Positions 34,913 to 44,099 of a stretch of DNA of 64,000 nt are shown in pieces. Below the pieces are notes generated by a model that saw only the letters and a program-made list of their open reading frames with translations, had not been told where the DNA came from and searched no databases. Source of the stretch: Mizugakiibacter sp. (GTDB lineage: Bacteria; Pseudomonadota; Gammaproteobacteria; Xanthomonadales; Rhodanobacteraceae). How positions within the stretch are numbered: position 1 is the first letter of the stretch; each line of letters opens with the position of its first letter. A program made the translations under genes and the position numbers. The stretch lies in assembly GCA_003233305.1 (NCBI GenBank), contig QILI01000006.1, forward strand, positions 1 through 64,000. The letters run 5' to 3'.

Positions 34913-36333
34913 GTACTGCGACGCCAGCGGTAGATCAGCATGGGGATGATCAGCATCAGTGCCAGAGTGGCGAGCATGGCCGGGGCGTATACCGATTCAG
35001 CAATACCGCCACCGGGCGGCAGTAGGCCGATGAGCAGGCAGGCCAGGGTGGTGACAAAGCCCATACCCGCAACCAACCACAGACCCCAGACCCGCCCACC
35101 GGGCACCCGATACGGCCGTGGGGTGTCGGGTTCGGTGTAGCGCAGACGGATGGCGGTAACGAACAGCATCAGGTACATCATGGAGTAGAGAATCACTGCG
35201 GCGGAGGTGAGCATCAAAAAGGCGGCATTGACCGAAGGCACCACCAGAAATACCATCGCTACCGCACTCATGGTGAGGGCTTGTACGATAAGCAGGTTAC
35301 GCGGTACCCCTCGGGCATTCACTTCCTGCAGTACTGGAGGCAGATTACCGGCTCGTCCCGCCGCCCACAGACCCTTGACCGGACCGACCACCCAGGTGCT
35401 GACCTGGCCCGCCGCACCCAGTGCGACCAGCACGGCGGCCACCGGTAACAATGCCCCCAGATGCCAGGTATCGAAGAGCTTTTGTAGGGCCTGCACACTG
35501 CCGGAAACGAGATTGAGCTGATCCATGGGTATGACCACGGCTACCGCCAGCCCACCCAGCAAGGTGATGACAAAACCGAGCAGGGCGGCGGCGAACACGG
35601 CAATGGGGTAGTTGTGACGGACGTTTTTCACCTCACGGGCGTGGCTGGCTGAGACTTCGATACCGACCACCCCAAAGATGAAGCTCAGAAACAACACCAG
35701 GTTTTGCTGCGGATGTTCCAGCGGCAGCCAGTTGGTTAGCGTGAGCGAGAGATCGAGATGGTTGGGCCGACCCTGGATGACGTACACCGCAGCCATACCG
35801 ATTAGCACCAGGCTTGGTAGCAGTACCCCGGCGCTCAGGCACACGCTGGAGATTAGCCCCGAGGCACGGGTACCCCGCAGGTTGGCGAAGGTGGCCGACC
35901 AGTACACGGCAAAAATCACGGCGATGATGAAATAGCGATTGGCGGCCAGATGAGGATCGAAGGCATAGGCCAGGCTTGCCGCCACATAGGACAGGATTGA
36001 GGTGATGCCGAACACGCTCTGTACCCACTGCAGCCATACGGCGGTGAATCCCCAGCGGGTGCCAAAGGCTTCCTCGACCCAATGAAATACCCCGTTCTTG
36101 GGCCAGGCGGTGGCTAGTTCTGCTGAGACTAGAGCGATGGGTACCAGAAAGGCGAACACCGTGACCAGGTTGAAGAACACCATCTGCAACCCGGTCGCAG
36201 CCATCATCGGCATGTTGCGCAGGGTCAGAAACAGCGCCGCAGTCATCAGCGTGAGCGTAACCACACCGAGGTGGCCACCAGCGGGAGAACGGGAGCTTGG
36301 TATCGTCTGCTGCAGGGGTGTGGGATGGTTCAT
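34897..36333 (-). CDS. GadC-like glutamate:GABA antiporter (APC family)
   Basis: LMTAALFLTLRNMPMMAATGLQMVFFNLVTVFAFLVPIALVSAELATAWPKNGVFHWVEEAFGTRWGF resembles GadC; adjacent to gadB. Confidence 0.85.
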   Translation of the reverse strand: MNHPTPLQQTIPSSRSPAGGHLGVVTLTLMTAALFLTLRNMPMMAATGLQMVFFNLVTVFAFLVPIALVSAELATAWPKNGVFHWVEEAFGTRWGFTAVWLQWVQSVFGITSILSYVAASLAYAFDPHLAANRYFIIAVIFAVYWSATFANLRGTRASGLISSVCLSAGVLLPSLVLIGMAAVYVIQGRPNHLDLSLTLTNWLPLEHPQQNLVLFLSFIFGVVGIEVSASHAREVKNVRHNYPIAVFAAALLGFVITLLGGLAVAVVIPMDQLNLVSGSVQALQKLFDTWHLGALLPVAAVLVALGAAGQVSTWVVGPVKGLWAAGRAGNLPPVLQEVNARGVPRNLLIVQALTMSAVAMVFLVVPSVNAAFLMLTSAAVILYSMMYLMLFVTAIRLRYTEPDTPRPYRVPGGRVWGLWLVAGMGFVTTLACLLIGLLPPGGGIAESVYAPAMLATLALMLIIPMLIYRWRRSTWVAG

Positions 36334-36543
36334 CGGTTTAGTTCTTCCATGCGAAGGGGATGGGGTCATTGCGGTGAGGGATGGGGGCCCAGGCCACGGT
36401 TTGTTGGCTAGGTAGTCCAGCAAGCATGGGCCGGATGAGCATGACCGCAATCCGGGGTGGCTTGGTAGCGATCAGGTATTCCCTGGATGCCACCTTGTTG
36501 CATCCAGACCGTGCGGTGGTTACCGCAGAATTGAGTAAGCGTA

Positions 36544-36625
36544 GGGGAGGGAACGATGATGAAAGGGTATTTTCTGGATTTCACTGGGTTGTATCCAGGT
36601 GACGTTGTGGTTACCGAGGGATTGA
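36544..36625 (+). repeat. interspersed spacer repeat, type 2 copy D
   Basis: GGGGAGGGAACGATGATGAAAGGGTATTTTCTGGATTTCACTGGGTTGTATCCAG...; about 70% identical by hand alignment to 38022-38102. Confidence 0.5.
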
Positions 36626-37043
36626 ATGTGCATAGTCCGGGTGAAGTGCGAGCGTAATCCGGGCTGGAACTGTGGTCGATCCAGTCTGTAGCACATGGGT
36701 GAAGAAAAGGAACTATATATGGAAAATGGAGTCCAAGTAACTGGGTTTGTGAAGGGTTATCGAGCCATAAGCTCGTGCAGGCACGGGGCTTGGCATAGCT
36801 CGGTACGCGAGTAAGGAGGTGGCTAGCGACCAAGGCGACGTTACAATTTTATTTATGATAAACGGGCTTCAATGCCCAGACAGTCCGGCTTTTTGTCGGC
36901 GTGTGATGTTATTTACTCACGGTTGAGTATATAAAAACAATTCAGATAGTAAAAGTTAGTTTCAGATTTTTATTTTTCCCTTAATAATCGTGTGTACACA
37001 TTTGTTTTACAAATACTTGTGGAATCACAAGAGGAGGGTTGAA

Positions 37044-37598
37044 ATGAACACTAATAGAACAACGATTACGACTACGATCGGTTACATGGCGTGGGCACTG
37101 GCATTCTGGATGATCAGCATGCCCCATGCTGCGTGGCTAGCAGACAAGTTCTTTACACCTGCAGTCAATATGGAATACCCATTGGCTATTCTTTTGTTTA
37201 TCATGGGCATTCTTGCTTTTTTACAAGATCAGACACTTGATTCTATAGTATTTTTTGGGGGTGGTGGCCTGTTATGGGTGACCCATATTGCCCTCGCCAG
37301 TAGTGCGGTGGGTGCGGTAGGCTATTTCGGTTGGTTCTACTTTATCTGGGCAGTATTTCTTGCTTACGTCTGGGTGGGATCATTCAGCAGCAGCTTTATA
37401 GGGATTGTACGAATGCTATTCCTGTTGGGTGCTTGGCTGAGCCTGCTGGCGCTCGCGATCGGTAGTTGGGCCAGCCTGGGAGGATTCATGATACTTGGTG
37501 GTTACATCGGCTTGGCTACCGCGATTCTCGCAGGAATTGTTTCGGCCAGCAGTGTCATTGCACATGGTATGCGTGCTGCCCCAACTACAGCAAGTTGA
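37044..37598 (+). CDS. six-TM membrane protein, probable GPR1/FUN34/YaaH (acetate transporter) family
   Basis: MNTNRTTITTTIGYMAWALAFWMISMPHAAWL...ILLFIMGILAFLQDQTLDSIVFFGGGGLLWVTHIAL...LGGYIGLATAILAGIVSASSVI; GAGGAGGG RBS. Confidence 0.55.
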   Translation: MNTNRTTITTTIGYMAWALAFWMISMPHAAWLADKFFTPAVNMEYPLAILLFIMGILAFLQDQTLDSIVFFGGGGLLWVTHIALASSAVGAVGYFGWFYFIWAVFLAYVWVGSFSSSFIGIVRMLFLLGAWLSLLALAIGSWASLGGFMILGGYIGLATAILAGIVSASSVIAHGMRAAPTTAS

Positions 37599-38021
37599 TA
37601 AGATAAGGATATTAATAAACGGACAGCCTCGGTTTCGGAAGTGAATCGCTTCCCGGAATCGAGGCGCCGCTATAAGCGTATCTGGAGAAGAGGTAGGTTT
37701 CTTGGGGTTGAATGGCTCAAGTGGTCAGCAGGTTATTGGTGGGCACATCCATGGCAATACGGCTGTACACTTCTGCTGATCTGTATCAGGGGTGACATGT
37801 TTTGCCCTGAGATAAATTCTCAGGAATTAGAGAGTAGGTCCCAGCGGCCATAGCTTAGCCATGAATGACCAAGCGGCTTGTGACCGTGGTTTTTATGGGG
37901 ATATCCAGTTCGCAGGCTATTTTGTAACTGGCGGTATCGTCTGTGACGATTACAATACGATCTCATTTCGAGATGGTAGATTTCCGGTAAATGTAGCCCT
38001 GATAGATTATGTACATAATCC

Positions 38022-38102
38022 GGGGTGGAACGATGGCGCGAGGACGTTTTCCGGATTCCACTGCATTGTGTGCAGATTACGGTGTGGCTATTGTGGAATT
38101 GA
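38022..38102 (+). repeat. interspersed spacer repeat, type 2 copy E
   Basis: GGGGTGGAACGATGGCGCGAGGACGTTTTCCGGATTCCACTGCATTGTGTGCAG...; matches 36544-36625. Confidence 0.5.
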
Positions 38103-38148
38103 GCAGGCACAGCGGGGGTGGAGTGCAAGTCTAAAGGATTGACAGGTT

Positions 38149-39522
38149 TCAGGCGATGCCGAGTCCAGGAATCGTATCCTGTTTTTCGGTATCGAAGCCG
38201 GCGAGGGTTGCAAAGTGCTGGCCACGTTCAGCGTAGTCGTGAAACTGGTCAAAGCTCGGCGCGCCGGGGGAGAGCAGCACGGTATTGCCGGGTGGGCTGT
38301 TACGCTGGATCGTTTCTACCGCTGCGGCGAGATTGCTCAGGCGTAGTGGATTAAAATTGTGAGTGCGCAGAGTGGCTTCGATGCGTGAAGCGTTGGCACC
38401 TTGCAGAACGATGCTTTGTGGTGGACAGGTCGTCAGCCAGCTGGCGAATTTGCTCCAGTCAAGACCGCGTTCGTGACCACCAAGAATCAGTACCAGGGGT
38501 GAGCCTTGCAGGCTTTCAATAGCTGCCCGACTGGCTTCGGGGGTGGTGCTAATGGAATCATCAATCCAGATTCTTCCATCTCTCTCGCCCAGCCTTTGTA
38601 GACGGTGTGGCAAACCATGGAAATCGGCAAGTGCGGATGCCGCGGCTTCAGCATCGTAGCCGAGGAGTTCCACGGCGGTGAGGGCAGTGCAGGCATTGCC
38701 GGCATTGTGCAAACCCGGTAATGACAGTTGCTGTCGCGGTAATACGGCGCGTGAGCCATAGCAGATTGCTTCGTGCTCTATGTGCCATCCGTGGCGCTCG
38801 CTATGGCAAACACGATTGGGGTGGTTTGCGGTGGCGGCCAGTAGCTCGGCTTGGGAACTACCCAGTAGTAGGGTGCTGGCTTGCTTGGCCAAGCGCAACT
38901 TGTCGGCTTGATAGCGTTCACGGGTGCCGTGCCAATCCAGGTGTTCCTCACTCAGGTTGGTGATCAGGCCGAGTTCCAGGGGTCCGCACTCGCCGGTTTG
39001 AAAACTGGATAGCTCCACCACCCAGAGTTGGGGAGGATCATCCGGATCGAGCAGCTCGAGCAGGGGTAAACCGATATTCCCAGCCAGGGCGGTACGCACT
39101 CCCAGACTGCGTGTTAGGTGGGCGAGCAGGGCGCTGGTGGTGCTTTTGCCTTTGGTGCCGGTGATGCCCACCACCCGGGCTTGGGGATGTTCAGCAAACC
39201 ACAGCGCGGTTCCGGAGATAAAAGATGTTCCACGAGCCGTGGCCGCAGCAATTTCAGGGCGGTAGGCGGGGATGCCGGGCGACTTGATGATGACCTCAAA
39301 GGCAGCAAGATCCTCGACATCAGGAGGACCGCTATGGATTTCTAGATCCGGCCATTCGACGTGGGCCCGGCGGGCTTCCGGCTCGCTTGCTCCCAGCAGA
39401 ACCGGCTGTAACTGGGGTTGACGCCGCTGCATGGCTCCCAATGCCGCCCGAGCTTCACGCCCATAGCCCCATACCGCTACACGGCATGAGGCAAGGCCAG
39501 CAAAAGTCAGGAGGGCAGCCAT
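38149..39522 (-). CDS. murD2: MurD-type ligase, probably MurD2 (UDP-MurNAc-L-Ala--L-Glu ligase)
   Basis: Mur ligase ATP motif VVGITGTKGKSTTSALLAHL; linked to a MurL-like gene, which favours the MurD2 subtype. Confidence 0.85.
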   Translation of the reverse strand: MAALLTFAGLASCRVAVWGYGREARAALGAMQRRQPQLQPVLLGASEPEARRAHVEWPDLEIHSGPPDVEDLAAFEVIIKSPGIPAYRPEIAAATARGTSFISGTALWFAEHPQARVVGITGTKGKSTTSALLAHLTRSLGVRTALAGNIGLPLLELLDPDDPPQLWVVELSSFQTGECGPLELGLITNLSEEHLDWHGTRERYQADKLRLAKQASTLLLGSSQAELLAATANHPNRVCHSERHGWHIEHEAICYGSRAVLPRQQLSLPGLHNAGNACTALTAVELLGYDAEAAASALADFHGLPHRLQRLGERDGRIWIDDSISTTPEASRAAIESLQGSPLVLILGGHERGLDWSKFASWLTTCPPQSIVLQGANASRIEATLRTHNFNPLRLSNLAAAVETIQRNSPPGNTVLLSPGAPSFDQFHDYAERGQHFATLAGFDTEKQDTIPGLGIA

Positions 39523-39543
39523 GATGGGATCCGGGTCGGCGGA

Positions 39544-40902
39544 TCAGTCGCCCCCGATCCACTGCATAGCCGGGCGGTAGCGTGCCGGGATGCCATGTTC
39601 AGAAGCGGCCTGCAACCAGGGTTCGAGGGGCAGGTCTTGCGGGTCGAGTTGCGGCAGGATCTCCTGGCGGAAGCGCGCCACCAAAGCATCCTCACGCCAC
39701 TCCGAGCGCACCGTCAGCGAGGCCATCGCCGCCCGTGCTTCGGCACCTTCGCCTACGCACTCGAAGGGTTTGTGTTGATGATATTCCAGTAGCGCATCGA
39801 AACCGTCACTCTGGCTTTCATCGTCGAGCAGGTTGTGGCCGAAAATGGACAGCAGGCGTGGTTTAGGCAGGAAGGGGGCCAGGGCCAGGAATACGAAGTG
39901 GCATTTGGGGCACTGCCCGCACCAGCGATCTGCTGGCTTGGGGCTGAGAATACGAAAATTTCGGTTGCAGCTTGAAAAGTGATTGAAGTATTGCGGCAGG
40001 TGAGAAAAAGCCTGGGTAACGGCGATTTCAGAGTACGGGCGCAATAGTGAGAAATACTGCAGATCGGCAGCAACATGGCGCTGCAGATATGTAGAGAAAC
40101 CCTGCTCGAAGGCCCAGCTTTTGCTCCATTGGTGGTTGACCTTTTGACCTTCGTACTCCAGCGTGGCACTGGAAGCAGAACGTTCGTTGGCGAAAGCAAT
40201 CGCCTTGAAGTCATACAGTAAGGCGGCAAGTACCAGAATGGCTGAATTCACCGCCGTCACCGGGATATGTCCATTCCAGGCTCCCATCCGATTCATCTTG
40301 AACAGCTCCGGGGCCAGCTCCCGGGTGATGTTGAGCATGGGCAGGCCGGTCGTTTGTGCACAGGCGGCAATCAACGGGGAGGTGCCGACCCAGATGGCCG
40401 TAGCCTTCGCAGCCATCGATTTCAGGGCCTCGACTACTACCAGAGAATCCTTGCCACCACCCATCGGTACCAGCACCCGATCTGACAATTGGGCCGAAGC
40501 GGCATGCTCCGGTAGCTTTGCATCCGCTGGAAAATGGATGCGATCGCCCAGTTGCAGTTGGTTACGATAGGCAAACTCGGCCAGGCCGTGGCGATACAAG
40601 GTGTCCAGCAAAGCAGCACTGTCGGAGTCGATGGGCTCATCGTCGAAGCTGATTTCTGCTGGCACGCCGGCTTTGTAATAGCTGGTTCCAGCGACCCAGT
40701 GGAGTAACCGCAGGGCCTGGGTGAAGGCTTTGCGGCGCCCGGGCTGGGGTTCGGGCTGGCCGGGAAAATGAATCCGTTCGATGAGTTCAGGGCCAGCGTC
40801 GAAGGCATACACCAACTCAGCCGTGCCCTCGGCATAGCAGCAGCGTACCAAGCGGAAGCACTGGGCGGTGCGGGGATCACTCACGGATGTCGGGGTATTC
40901 AT
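39544..40902 (-). CDS. murL: UDP-MurNAc-L-Ala-L-Glu epimerase-like protein (MurL)
   Basis: 452 aa; VLVPMGGGKDSLVVVEALK pyrophosphatase-like loop, CNRNFRILSPKPADRWCGQCPKCHFVFLALAPFLP Cys motif; next to murD2 and lysC-lysA. Confidence 0.8.
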   Translation of the reverse strand: MNTPTSVSDPRTAQCFRLVRCCYAEGTAELVYAFDAGPELIERIHFPGQPEPQPGRRKAFTQALRLLHWVAGTSYYKAGVPAEISFDDEPIDSDSAALLDTLYRHGLAEFAYRNQLQLGDRIHFPADAKLPEHAASAQLSDRVLVPMGGGKDSLVVVEALKSMAAKATAIWVGTSPLIAACAQTTGLPMLNITRELAPELFKMNRMGAWNGHIPVTAVNSAILVLAALLYDFKAIAFANERSASSATLEYEGQKVNHQWSKSWAFEQGFSTYLQRHVAADLQYFSLLRPYSEIAVTQAFSHLPQYFNHFSSCNRNFRILSPKPADRWCGQCPKCHFVFLALAPFLPKPRLLSIFGHNLLDDESQSDGFDALLEYHQHKPFECVGEGAEARAAMASLTVRSEWREDALVARFRQEILPQLDPQDLPLEPWLQAASEHGIPARYRPAMQWIGGD

Positions 40903-43490
40903 TCGATGACCGTTTCGGTGGCCGGAGTACGCAGATTGTATTGCGAGGCCATGACCGCACCATAGGCACCTGTATTGGCGATAAGCAGCACGTCACCCTC
41001 CCTGCAGCGGGGCAGGCGGCAGTCCTTGCCAAGAATGTCGCCGCTTTCACAGATGGGGCCGACGACTTGATAAAGCGTATCGGCTTCGGCATGCAGCCGG
41101 CTGAGATTGATGATGGGGTGCTGTGCACCGTACAGGGCGGGCCGGATCAGGCTGTTCATGCCGGTTTCGACACCGAGATACTGTAGGGTCTTTTTCGACT
41201 TGATCTGGGTAACGCGGGCCAGCAGTACTCCTGCTTCCGCGACCAGAAAACGGCCCGGTTCCATCCATAACTCATATTGCGGATAGACCCGCTGCACCTC
41301 AGCCAGTCCTTCGGCAAGAGCATCGAGGTCGAGGGGGGCTTCGTCAGGGTATTGCGGGATACCGAGTCCGCCACCGATATCCAGTGCTGCGACTGTGCCC
41401 ATGCGTTCGGCCAGACCGGCGAGCTCGGCATAGACGCGTACCCAGTGGTGTGGATCCAGCACGCCTGAACCCAGATGCGCATGCAGCAGGGTCACCCGTG
41501 CCCCAATCCGTTTGGCTAGGTCCAGGAATGCATCCAGATCATCGAGCGCAAGTCCGAATTTACTGAAAACGCCGCCGGTACGTACCTTCTCATGATGACC
41601 GAGGCCGCGTCCCAGATCGATGCGTAGGCCGATGTCGCGATCACGGAACCATAGGCCCCAGTGTTGCAGTGGATGCAGACCGTCCAGGGTGATTAAAGTG
41701 TTGGGGTCCTGGGTGGCCAGGCGAAAATCCTCCTGAGAGGCAAAATTGGCTGAAAACAGTCGGCTGGTCTTAGCCGTGGCACCCCGCGCTCGCTGCAATT
41801 CACCGGGTGACACACACTCGAGTCCGAAGCCTTCCTCGGCCAAGACCTGGAGAAGACGCTGCTGAGGGTTGGCTTTGATCGCGTAGTACCAGCGGTTTAC
41901 GGCACCGATATGTCGCAAGGCGCGAGCCCGGGCGCGCACCGTGGGCAAGTGATAGACGTAGCAGGGGCCCTGCTCGGCAAGATCCAGCAATCGTTGCCGT
42001 TGAGCATGCCACCACGGTACGCTGGGGGCCGCTTTATCCTGTCCGTACAGACTGCGCCAGCTGGCTCCAAAGCATAGCGGGTCATCAGCACGCAATACGC
42101 CGGTACGCAACAGCAGAGAGTGCAGACGGGGCACCAACTCATCGGCCAGACCTTCATCGACCACAAAGGTGAGGTTGAGATTGTTGGATGACTGGGTGAT
42201 CAGGTGTACATGGTGTTCGCCAAACTCGGCTAACAGCGGTGAAAGCCGGTGCAGCATGCCGCGCATGCCACGACCGACCAGGGTAATGGCCGCACAGGGG
42301 GCAATGACCTTGACCCGACAGATGGTGCTCAGATCATCGGCGAGTCGGGCCACTGCATCGGAATCAAGTAGATTTTCGGTGGGATCCAGGGATACGGTCA
42401 CATTGGTTTCAGCCGAGCCGACCAGATCTACCGAAAGACCGTGTCGTTTGAAGTAGGCAAATACATCGGCAAGGAAGCCCACCTCTTGCCACATGCCGAC
42501 GGATTCCATCGACACCAGGGTGATTCCCCGGCGTGCGCTGATACCTTTTACACTGGGTGCGGTTGAGGCCTTGGTCGGGCCGATAAGCGTTCCGGGAAGT
42601 TGCGGATTGGCGGTGTCGTGGATACGTAGCGGCACCCTGGAACGACGCAGGGGACTCAGGCAATGGGGGTGCAAAACCTTGGCCCCGGTAGCAACAATTT
42701 CCTGGGCCTCTTCGTAGTCGAGTTGCGTCAGCAATCTCGCATCCGGCACTTGGTGCGGGTTGGCACTGAATATACCGGCGACATCGGTCCATATTTCCAC
42801 CCGCTCGGCGGCAAGTTGGGCCCCAAAATAGGCGGCAGAAGTATCCGATCCACCCCGTCCCAGCAACACGGTTTGTCCGGAACGATCCCGGGCAATGAAA
42901 CCCTGGGTAATGAACAGTTCGCCGCGGGCTGCCAGGGCCTCGCTCCAGGCCTGGTCAGGTCTGGCCCGGACACTGGCTGAAAGTAGCCGGGTACGCTCAT
43001 TGCGGTGGGGTAGTTCTGTGGCCAGCAGTGCCAGCCGTGCGTCCAGCCACTGGGCGTGCAGTCCTTGGGCGTTCAGATATGCGGCGCCCAGGGTGCTGGA
43101 CAGCAGCTCACCCTGGGCCAGTAATTCAGCACGCCAGGCGAGTTCACTACTGCTGTGCGATGGACAGGAGCATAGAGAGACCAGGGCATCGAGTTGCGTG
43201 CGCAGTGCCTTGGGCCTATGCAGCCCTAGTTTCTCAGCGAGATGTTGATGCTGAGCAACGATAAGCATAGCTTCACTTGGTCGCTGTGTTGCCGAGGCCT
43301 TGTACAGGGCATGCAGTGCATCGGTGATGCCGGCAAGAGCGGATACCACAATGAGTACACGGGCCCCTTCCTGACGGCGGGTGGTAGCCAGTGCGGCGAT
43401 CTGTTGCCAGCGTGAAACGGTGCTGACACTGCTGCCGCCGAATTTGAGTACGATCCAGGGGGCATCCACAGCAAGGGAAGGCGGGTTCAT
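40899..43490 (-). CDS. bifunctional aspartate kinase / diaminopimelate decarboxylase
   Basis: N-terminal WIVLKFGGSSVSTVSRW and LLGRGGSDTSAAYFGAQL (aspartokinase); C-terminal YYAIKANPQQRLLQVLAEEGFGLECVSPGEL and EPGRFLVAEAGVLLARV (DAP decarboxylase). Confidence 0.96.
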   Translation of the reverse strand: MNPPSLAVDAPWIVLKFGGSSVSTVSRWQQIAALATTRRQEGARVLIVVSALAGITDALHALYKASATQRPSEAMLIVAQHQHLAEKLGLHRPKALRTQLDALVSLCSCPSHSSSELAWRAELLAQGELLSSTLGAAYLNAQGLHAQWLDARLALLATELPHRNERTRLLSASVRARPDQAWSEALAARGELFITQGFIARDRSGQTVLLGRGGSDTSAAYFGAQLAAERVEIWTDVAGIFSANPHQVPDARLLTQLDYEEAQEIVATGAKVLHPHCLSPLRRSRVPLRIHDTANPQLPGTLIGPTKASTAPSVKGISARRGITLVSMESVGMWQEVGFLADVFAYFKRHGLSVDLVGSAETNVTVSLDPTENLLDSDAVARLADDLSTICRVKVIAPCAAITLVGRGMRGMLHRLSPLLAEFGEHHVHLITQSSNNLNLTFVVDEGLADELVPRLHSLLLRTGVLRADDPLCFGASWRSLYGQDKAAPSVPWWHAQRQRLLDLAEQGPCYVYHLPTVRARARALRHIGAVNRWYYAIKANPQQRLLQVLAEEGFGLECVSPGELQRARGATAKTSRLFSANFASQEDFRLATQDPNTLITLDGLHPLQHWGLWFRDRDIGLRIDLGRGLGHHEKVRTGGVFSKFGLALDDLDAFLDLAKRIGARVTLLHAHLGSGVLDPHHWVRVYAELAGLAERMGTVAALDIGGGLGIPQYPDEAPLDLDALAEGLAEVQRVYPQYELWMEPGRFLVAEAGVLLARVTQIKSKKTLQYLGVETGMNSLIRPALYGAQHPIINLSRLHAEADTLYQVVGPICESGDILGKDCRLPRCREGDVLLIANTGAYGAVMASQYNLRTPATETVIE

Positions 43491-43747
43491 GGGTGACGCA
43501 GGTGGTGGCAACGGTATGAGTGTTGCGTGCACTGCAACAAAACGCAATGGTCATGGCGGCCTGATCCTGCCTGCTTAGTACCCCGGTCTCTCAATACTTC
43601 AAGAGTGGGTGCGAAAATCCACGTAATTTCAATAACGCAGACAGATCACGTAGTGTGATCCGGTTCAGTACGGATATAGTTGGGTACCTCCAACCATAGT
43701 GAGCGGTTTGAGTGCTCAGTACCCCAGAGCGAATCTCCGAAACATAT

Positions 43748-43823
43748 CAGGTAGATAGGTGTGGAGTGGTCAAGGATGTAACGTGGCAATCGAGCCGTGC
43801 AATAGGTTTATAGGGGTATCCAG
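43748..43823 (+). repeat. interspersed spacer repeat, type 1 copy B
   Basis: CAGGTAGATAGGTGTGGAGTGGTCAAGGATGTAACGTGGCAATCGAGCCGTGCAATAGGTTTATAGGGGTATCCAG; matches copy A. Confidence 0.5.
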
Positions 43824-44057
43824 TTGTAGATCAATTTGATACACGGGGTATGGGCTCAGGTCTTGCAGAAACGGAATGACCGATCCGGATTTTGATATCG
43901 GTCGATGAACGTCGCAGAGCGGCATCCATACCCAACCGTTCGCTTTACGACCTTGTTGGCAATGGGGTCGGGTCGATCTGCGGCAGGTATCGACTAGGTT
44001 AGGTCGGGCATGCTTCCACACCGCTCAGAACTTGCCGGAAAGGTGCTGGAGTGGGAG

Positions 44058-44086
44058 CCGTCACCCGCCCCACCGCCGGGTGACGG
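44058..44086 (-). terminator. stem-loop downstream of the PhaC-like gene
   Basis: CCGTCACCCG (44058-44067), loop CCCCACCGC, CGGGTGACGG (44077-44086); lies 3' of the minus-strand gene ending at 44100. No clear U-tract. Confidence 0.45.
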
Positions 44087-44099
44087 TTGACCGGCACAC

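Noticed and set aside
36408-36833. 141-aa minus-strand ORF and overlapping plus ORFs in the 36.4-36.8 kb spacer
   Set aside because: No domain; the apparent peptide similarity to ORFs at 37.8-38.1 kb is explained by the shared DNA repeats.
37861-38142. 93-aa ORF in the 37.6-38.1 kb spacer
   Set aside because: Overlaps type-1 and type-2 repeat copies; composition not protein-like.
43878-43903. GACCGAT...ATCGGTC stem in the 43.6-44.0 kb spacer
   Set aside because: 7-bp stem with a 12-nt loop, no T-run; could arise by chance in GC-rich spacer.
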